Shown: positions 58,506-64,000 of the stretch, in pieces
Layout of the letters: each line of letters starts with the position of its first letter
Numbering within the stretch: the stretch's first letter is position 1
NCBI GenBank assembly: GCA_902728285.1
Contig: CACVBU010000967.1
Location: forward strand, 1-64,000
Reading direction: 5' to 3'
DNA from: Clytia hemisphaerica
Taxonomy: Eukaryota > Cnidaria > Hydrozoa > Leptothecata > Clytiidae
DNA length: 64,000 bases
Position numbers and translations under genes: made by a program
The notes under the pieces: model-generated
Told to the model about the DNA's origin: nothing
Seen by the model: the letters and a program-made list of their open reading frames with translations, nothing else
Databases searched by the model: none

Positions 58506-58961
58506 CCAAGAGCGACATTGCTACAAGTCATCGAACAAGATCCACTCCAGATGCAAAATTTCATTGAAACATGTTAGTTCATTATTTCAAAATCAATAGA
58601 AACATTATATCCCCACACTACAGTGACAGTGGTTGATAGGTGTATAAAAAACAGTGCCAGTGTCTGCGATAATAACACTAATTCCATCGGTCATACTTCT
58701 AAATAGTTTTATCTAAAAATAAAAAATACTGCACTGTGTAGCTCTGGGCTAATTGCTGATACCTTCCCCCATCCTCAGCCCACCCAAAGACCAAACGTTA
58801 CATATACCTATGTCCAATACCAATGTCCAAAGTTGTTGGTTGTTGAGTAGTCGAGCTACCATTTCAAGAATAATAGCCTAGCGTACTGGAAAACTCTTAC
58901 TTCTCTGCAGGATCAACAGGTATTCATAGCTACCCATTGCTACCCAAAGAAATAAAAACGT
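58506..58961. other. No gene recognised
   Basis: Unremarkable sequence between the MITE and the left end of the large-ORF element. A target duplication next to 58962 cannot be tested because the other end of the element is outside the window. Confidence 0.4.
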
Positions 58962-59081
58962 TTCTACCAATACGGTAGAAATATTATTCATACTGTAATG
59001 GTAGATATAGAATTTACCGTAACTACCAATATAGTAGATTTACGATTTTTACATAAATACAAATATAGTAGATTTAAGTGC
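58962..59081 (-). repeat. Terminal inverted repeat, left end of the large-ORF element
   Basis: Inverse of 36333-36452. The outer end is TTCTACCAATACGGTAGAA; the similarity stops sharply at 58962 (flanks AAAAACGT and TTTAAAAGC differ). The stop codon of the 1609-codon ORF lies at 59049-59051. Confidence 0.88.
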
Positions 59082-62000
59082 GAGATTGACCTGATTAGGC
59101 ATATCGATTGCTTTTCTTTTCAAGCCCTTTTGAGAGTTCTCTGAAATAAGTTTTTCTGAATTTGCTTCCCTGGCAAACAATGTGCATGACTTGAGTCCAC
59201 TTCTATGATTGTACTGAACAGGCCGATTAAAACATGCTTCACTCAGCCAAACCTGTTCAGCTTGATCTTTAAGTTTAGCCCGGTAAAGAAATTGGTGAGT
59301 TTCAGGGTCAATCTTTTTACCAGTTACATCTTCAACCTCCTTAAAATCAGACGGCGGCAAAGATTTTGACAATTCTTGGGCAACTTTTTTGTCTTTAGAT
59401 TCAAGGAAATTGAACTTAGCTTTTCTCAGAAGTTCTCTCGACTTTTCAATTACTTCGAACCTATGATTCTCCATGTCAGTCATTCCAATTTCCCCTATGA
59501 TGTTTGAAACTTTCACCCAGTTACTCACAACAACTTTTTCTGGTAAGAAGTATAAATGTTTCTCACCGGGAACCTTTTCAAGAGGAATCAAACGACATGT
59601 AACAGATTCATTATCGTTAGCAGCACTCATTACAAATTTCCCGTTTGAATTGAGTGCTGCAACCTTACAGACATGGATATCCTTAGACATTTTGGCCAAA
59701 ACAAATCGGAAACACAAAATATTGTGATTTTTTTCAACAGAATAACTGGTTACATACTTGGAAGCGATGTGTCTACGAGAGCGTTCTCTGGATATATATT
59801 CACGGTGAATGAGAATCTTGAGGGCTTGCCTCAGATGGATTTGACTTTCTTTCCCATTTATAATTCGAGTTAAATACCATCTCTCCTTAAGCCCACCTTT
59901 TGTTTCGTCAATTTCATCGTCAGATTCATCCACCTCTGTAATCAACTCATCACTTTTGCAATCTCCCCCCTTACTTTCATCATCTTCAGTTTTTTCTGTT
60001 TCTTCTGGGTTCAGAAGGTCGGTAATTTTCTGCTCATTTTTTTTGGCACTGGAAGTGAGCAGTTCAGTAGGGGAAAGGGAATTTAGTTTTTTTTCTGCAT
60101 AACCTTCCTCAAGACAACCATCAAATTGACTTTCAGAAGGAACCCCATTTTTATAGCTTGTTAAAAAACCAAAACCACAGTTACCCTCAATATACTCTAC
60201 ACCTTCGGGACAATACTCCCTGAAAAGATCAATGCCCTTCGTGACACCAGTTTTGAAAGCTTTAACCTGACCCTCTTTAAATTCCCTGAATGAATCTGGA
60301 TATTTGTAGTTGGAACTAGCAATAGAGGTTTTTAATTGGTGAGACTTACGTCTCCGATTGGTTGAGGATTGTTTTTTAGCTCCCTTAGCCATTATCCTTT
60401 CCTCAGCAAGATGGTTGGTTTGAACCTTAGAGACCTTACTGGCAATATCTGATAATGTAGGCTGAGCATCCAGGGATTGGACTTGATTTGTCTTTCCCTG
60501 GATCTCACTGATGAACCTTTCTGTAGTTTTTGTACCAATATTGCTAAGACCAATTGCAGAAGGGCCTAAGTGCGGAAAATGTGAAAACATAGCAAGAATA
60601 TGGCATGTGGCAGCAGCAAACAAAATCTCTGCAGTTTTGTAACATCCATATGTTAAAAAAGTACCCCTTTTTGCGGGGTTATTTGCTGCTCCTTTTGTTG
60701 CATTAATTCGCTTTTTTTTCAAATCTAAAATTTTTCGCCAAATCCTGAACACTGTAATGCCAACTGTCATCCTTTCCTGCATTTTGATTGGATCGCATTG
60801 AGGCTGTAAAAAAGGATCAAATAGAGCCACAACTCCCTTTATGTAAAGAACTGTCCCTGAAGAGCCAGGAACATTCTCATTAAGAAGGTTGGCAACAGAA
60901 TCTGTGAAAACTTTCAAGGCTGCATCACTGTTCTGGTCTAGATAACGTGCAAACAAAAGATCATTGTTACTGAACTCGCACTTTACACCTGAAAATTCAC
61001 AATTTTCTTTTAGTTCTTTAAGATGATTTATAGTAACAACATGACTATTTGAGGCAGACGGGAAAATATTCATGTCTAAAGTTGAATATTTCAGACATTT
61101 TAAAAATAGACGCAAATTATGGTCATAATCTAAGTACGCCATAGATGGAAGTGGTCCAAAGTAAGGAGCTGCAAACATACTCTCTCCAGCACCAAGTGTG
61201 AGGTAAATCACACCTGCTTTAATAACATTTACCTGTGGCGTCATAAGGGTGACAGCCGAGGCGAGCTGGAAGCCTGCGGAATCAGAACAGTGACCAATAA
61301 GCATAACAGGTTTTTTTTTCAAATGACCGTGTTCATCAAGAAAACATCTTTTACGAACCTCATCCCATATACTTAAAAAATTTGAAGCGCAATAACCTGA
61401 ATTAGGAGTAGGCCAAAAAAGAAAGATGAGCGGTTGGGATAAAACTCCAGATGCCGAAACAAAATTGTGAATGGCTGTATCTTTTGCAAGATTTGAATTT
61501 TTGACCCTGTCAACATAATCTTTTAGGGCACTAAACTGATCCTTGAACCCTTCTTGAGAGATAATGTCATGTAGGAAAACCCGAGACTCGCTCCATTTAT
61601 TTATATCAGGATCCCAACAATGTCCTACCAGCTCTATTTTACCCTTTTCATCCATGATGGGAGAAACAAACCTCAAAGTACGAGCCTCATCTGAGGCTTC
61701 AATAACTGGCCCATTACCATAAACATCTGCAGCTGTTTCAAAGACCTTATCATTCATACCAATGAATAGTTTATTTTCTTTGCCATGTTTTTTGGCACAG
61801 GTCTTGCCTGGTAGACCAAACAAATCTTTGGTTAAGCTGTACGCACTATCTCCTAAGCGGTTATTATGCAAAGTGGCAATATCTTTTATTATCTCCAAGT
61901 ATTTATGATTAACCCCTGAACGTAGCTTACCAACAAGATTTTTAATCACTTCAATTTGAATGCAATTCTTCTTATCTTCCTGCTGCATGAGGGATGTCAG

Positions 62001-63878
62001 GTCAATGACTAATTTTTTGACATCATCATTTTCACATGAATTCAGAATCATACGCTCCCATGACTTTTTATCATGCAACATTCTATTGAATCTTTTATTT
62101 TCAGACCGAAGAATTTCATTTTCCTCCATGATTTCATTAATATGTTCTTCATGCTCAGTTTTAGAGGCATAATCTTTTCTAAACCCTCGTCTTCCTACCC
62201 TAGACTCGCTAGTTAACAATGTGGATTTCTTTCTTTTGGATAGTAAATCTTTTAGAGAAGAAAGCTGTAAATGGCAATTCTTACAAGTGTAGGGATGAGC
62301 ACCAATACTAGATGCTGTACCAAGACAAATTGGATCTAAACTTTGAATACCCCCGCTGATTTCAATGTCCTGCCCACCAATATTGATCAACCTTTTACCC
62401 TCAACAAAAATTGATTTTGCACAAACTTTTGTTTTTAGTTCTAAGGCTGCTTGAGGATGCTGTTTTTTCCATTCTTTAAAGTCTGTGCAATTTTGATGTT
62501 CAGGCTTCTTAGAGCAAGATTTCCATAGCTTTTCATCCCTAAATATAGTTTTTGGTTGCTTTCGTCGAATTGCTTGATCGTTTTTAAACTCTTTAACAAT
62601 GACTGGATCCCATAAAAAGAGGCAAGACACTATTTGACCCTTTTTCTCTAGTTTGAAATGGTCAGTGAGTCGATTTTTGGCAGTCTTTGGAAAAAATGAA
62701 TCATCACAAGAAGAAATTTCACCAAGGAACTTGAGAACAGCCGTATGATGAGAGGAGCAGGCATGTTCATAAAGTTGACGAAATCCTTCAAAAAAACCAG
62801 TACCAGTACCACAACTTTTGCCTTTTAAAACTGCGAAAGGAGCATATGTGATACAAGCTTGACAACAAAATTTTAGTGAAGGTTTGAAACTTGCTACCGC
62901 AAATTGAGGGAAAAAAACACCTGACTCTAAAAATTTAATTACTTTTGGTGCAACGTTTCCTAAAAGAACTGGAGGAAATGACCCACACAAGAATGCATTT
63001 AGCCTGAGTTCATTTTGGTCTGACGATGTTGTGGCATATGAGACAATATCCATTAATTTCTGATTTCTTTGAATATCATCAGGAAATGAAGTATCCAAAA
63101 GTTGCTGGAAAGTTTGAAAACTGCAAGGCATATTGGTAGGAGTCATGCTCCTGACATTTGAAAAATGCCTAGAAAAAATTTGATTGTTAAATAACTCTGG
63201 TTCACAGTTCTGATTGCGGAAATTGAACTTTTTATCTGTGTAATCAGACTTTTCAAAGACTATAACTTTTGAAGGTTTGAAATATGTGTCAATTGTATTC
63301 CCTTTTACCCTATCTTTGAAAGTATCAACATGGGGGACTTTGATGTCATTTGATGTGGTTGAATTATCAGATTCACACATAGATTTATAACTGAAAACAG
63401 AGTGGTCAGATAATACCCCTTGATCAACTGAGGTAATAGACAGAGATGGTGGGTTTGAAACATTTTTGAGAATGTTTGATTCATAATAATCATGGTTCAT
63501 TTGATTCATGTCAACATTTAATATAGTTGAACTATCAGACTCATAAAAGGATTCATAAAAAGATTCATCACTGGAATTAGAGTGGTCAGATGAGGGAACT
63601 GATGGAATAGTTTGGGATGGTGAGTGTGGAATGTCTTCGAAGATGTTTGAGCAAATGTCATCTTCTGTCCTCACAATGACCTCTTCAACATTCAGCCCTA
63701 GAACCATTTGGTTTGGGACAACACAATTTTCAAAACAATTTTTGTTGGCATCAGGAACTTCTCTAATACCTTCAAAATGACTAGGAGTTATTGGTTGGCT
63801 TGAGTTTTCAAAAGAGGAATTGGACTCTGAAACAGAAATGTGTTTATTACATCTAAGAAAAGTTTGAAAATCTCTCAT
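59049..63878 (-). CDS. 1609-residue probable DDE transposase with chromodomain-like tail
   Basis: A single uninterrupted frame starting MRDFQTFLRCNKHI; an earlier exon cannot be excluded. Residues 1-220 are Ser/Asp/Asn-rich and probably disordered. Residues 338-378 form a C2H2-like finger (CCQAC ... H372 ... H377). A second CxxC (C532, C535) precedes a coiled coil. The core (about 690-1150) has MLIGHCSDSAGFQLA (D866), MAYLDYDHNLRLFLKCLKY (D917, D919, H920) and GTKTTERFISEIQGKTNQVQ (E1120, E1125). By order this resembles the D ... D-x2-H ... E pattern of P-element-like RNase-H-fold transposases. An acidic/basic linker follows, then a chromodomain-like module near 1518-1560 (KIDPETHQFLYRAKLKDQ ... 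VWLSEACFNRPVQYN). I recall similar uncharacterised cnidarian proteins. The transposase role is inferred from motif order plus the terminal repeat; no residue is proven catalytic. Confidence 0.65.
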   Translation of the reverse strand: MRDFQTFLRCNKHISVSESNSSFENSSQPITPSHFEGIREVPDANKNCFENCVVPNQMVLGLNVEEVIVRTEDDICSNIFEDIPHSPSQTIPSVPSSDHSNSSDESFYESFYESDSSTILNVDMNQMNHDYYESNILKNVSNPPSLSITSVDQGVLSDHSVFSYKSMCESDNSTTSNDIKVPHVDTFKDRVKGNTIDTYFKPSKVIVFEKSDYTDKKFNFRNQNCEPELFNNQIFSRHFSNVRSMTPTNMPCSFQTFQQLLDTSFPDDIQRNQKLMDIVSYATTSSDQNELRLNAFLCGSFPPVLLGNVAPKVIKFLESGVFFPQFAVASFKPSLKFCCQACITYAPFAVLKGKSCGTGTGFFEGFRQLYEHACSSHHTAVLKFLGEISSCDDSFFPKTAKNRLTDHFKLEKKGQIVSCLFLWDPVIVKEFKNDQAIRRKQPKTIFRDEKLWKSCSKKPEHQNCTDFKEWKKQHPQAALELKTKVCAKSIFVEGKRLINIGGQDIEISGGIQSLDPICLGTASSIGAHPYTCKNCHLQLSSLKDLLSKRKKSTLLTSESRVGRRGFRKDYASKTEHEEHINEIMEENEILRSENKRFNRMLHDKKSWERMILNSCENDDVKKLVIDLTSLMQQEDKKNCIQIEVIKNLVGKLRSGVNHKYLEIIKDIATLHNNRLGDSAYSLTKDLFGLPGKTCAKKHGKENKLFIGMNDKVFETAADVYGNGPVIEASDEARTLRFVSPIMDEKGKIELVGHCWDPDINKWSESRVFLHDIISQEGFKDQFSALKDYVDRVKNSNLAKDTAIHNFVSASGVLSQPLIFLFWPTPNSGYCASNFLSIWDEVRKRCFLDEHGHLKKKPVMLIGHCSDSAGFQLASAVTLMTPQVNVIKAGVIYLTLGAGESMFAAPYFGPLPSMAYLDYDHNLRLFLKCLKYSTLDMNIFPSASNSHVVTINHLKELKENCEFSGVKCEFSNNDLLFARYLDQNSDAALKVFTDSVANLLNENVPGSSGTVLYIKGVVALFDPFLQPQCDPIKMQERMTVGITVFRIWRKILDLKKKRINATKGAANNPAKRGTFLTYGCYKTAEILFAAATCHILAMFSHFPHLGPSAIGLSNIGTKTTERFISEIQGKTNQVQSLDAQPTLSDIASKVSKVQTNHLAEERIMAKGAKKQSSTNRRRKSHQLKTSIASSNYKYPDSFREFKEGQVKAFKTGVTKGIDLFREYCPEGVEYIEGNCGFGFLTSYKNGVPSESQFDGCLEEGYAEKKLNSLSPTELLTSSAKKNEQKITDLLNPEETEKTEDDESKGGDCKSDELITEVDESDDEIDETKGGLKERWYLTRIINGKESQIHLRQALKILIHREYISRERSRRHIASKYVTSYSVEKNHNILCFRFVLAKMSKDIHVCKVAALNSNGKFVMSAANDNESVTCRLIPLEKVPGEKHLYFLPEKVVVSNWVKVSNIIGEIGMTDMENHRFEVIEKSRELLRKAKFNFLESKDKKVAQELSKSLPPSDFKEVEDVTGKKIDPETHQFLYRAKLKDQAEQVWLSEACFNRPVQYNHRSGLKSCTLFAREANSEKLISENSQKGLKRKAIDMPNQVNLALKSTIFVFM

Positions 63879-64000
63879 GGATCAGAACACTACCCTCAAC
63901 ATAATCTCAGCAAAAGCTGAAACATCATCACACCCCAATTGCTCGACCGACAATACCAACAAATATGATACAAAACAACAAAACATTCAAACAAACAATT

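Larger units (their letters stand above)
58962..64000 (-). mobile_element. Large-ORF DNA transposon, partial at window edge
   Basis: The element starts at a 120-bp terminal repeat (58962-59081) and continues past the window end. It contains the 1609-codon ORF, whose last ten codons and stop lie inside the repeat. The inverted partner repeat at 36333-36452 belongs to another copy and adjoins a Ulp1-like protease remnant. I infer that a full element carries the protease gene near its other end, beyond 64000 here. Both genes would run on the same strand. Confidence 0.7.

Noticed and set aside
36333-59081. A single 22.7-kb element bounded by the two 120-bp repeats
   Set aside because: The repeats face the wrong way: their outer ends point toward the intervening DNA, and the related genes lie outside the 36.45-58.96 kb interval.

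Overview
This is eukaryotic, almost certainly animal, DNA. It is AT-rich, gene-poor and repeat-dense, with GT-AG introns of 0.1-2.8 kb. It contains Penelope-like, DIRS-like, pogo-like and KDZ transposon genes plus multi-exon families of a kind I associate with corals, anemones and hydrozoans. My best guess is a cnidarian; nothing here fixes the species. No bacterial-style operons, CRISPR arrays, rRNA or convincing tRNA genes were seen.

Layout. 0-17 kb: mobile-element remains (DIRS-type tyrosine recombinase fragment at 0.5-1.2 kb, Penelope-like reverse transcriptase fragments at 4.8-5.4 kb (+) and 12.4-13.3 kb (-), several foldback/MITE-like repeats, a perfect 78-bp palindrome), with only two weak first-exon candidates. 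17.9-19.4 kb: a decayed RING-like gene with a tandemly duplicated exon. 19.58-22.48 kb: a complete, intact pogo-superfamily element with TA target sites. It encodes a DD35D transposase (+) and a divergently transcribed HIRAN-domain protein (-). 22.9-32.3 kb: a large multi-exon gene whose splice phases mostly survive but which carries three in-frame stops and a frameshift. 35.4-36.5 kb: a Ulp1/SENP-like protease remnant next to a 120-bp terminal repeat. 36.5-39.5 kb: foldback elements, a SINE-like unit and a minisatellite. 39.6-45.2 kb: a KDZ-superfamily transposase-like gene of 16 exons; 15 of them join into an open 815-codon frame with its catalytic residues. 46.2-48.4 kb: 22 tandem copies of a 99-100-bp unit that is open over 33 codons. 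50.9-52.2 kb: a small four-exon zinc-ribbon/acidic gene (-). 56.2-57.3 kb: a non-LTR-retrotransposon ORF1-like fragment (-). 58.13-58.51 kb: a GC-rich MITE. 58.96 kb to the window end: a 1609-codon intact ORF (-) with a probable RNase-H-fold transposase core and chromodomain-like C-terminus, ending inside the same 120-bp terminal repeat seen at 36.4 kb.

How it fits together. Two elements look complete or recently active: the pogo-like element and the large-ORF element entering from the right. The inverted match of the terminal repeats at 36.4 and 59.0 kb ties the Ulp1-like protease and the 1609-codon protein to one transposon family, apparently as the two ends of a two-gene element. The KDZ-like gene is either an intron-rich autonomous transposon or a domesticated transposase. 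Most of the remaining sequence is short inverted-repeat elements and C/G-run-headed low-complexity patches, often sitting in introns.
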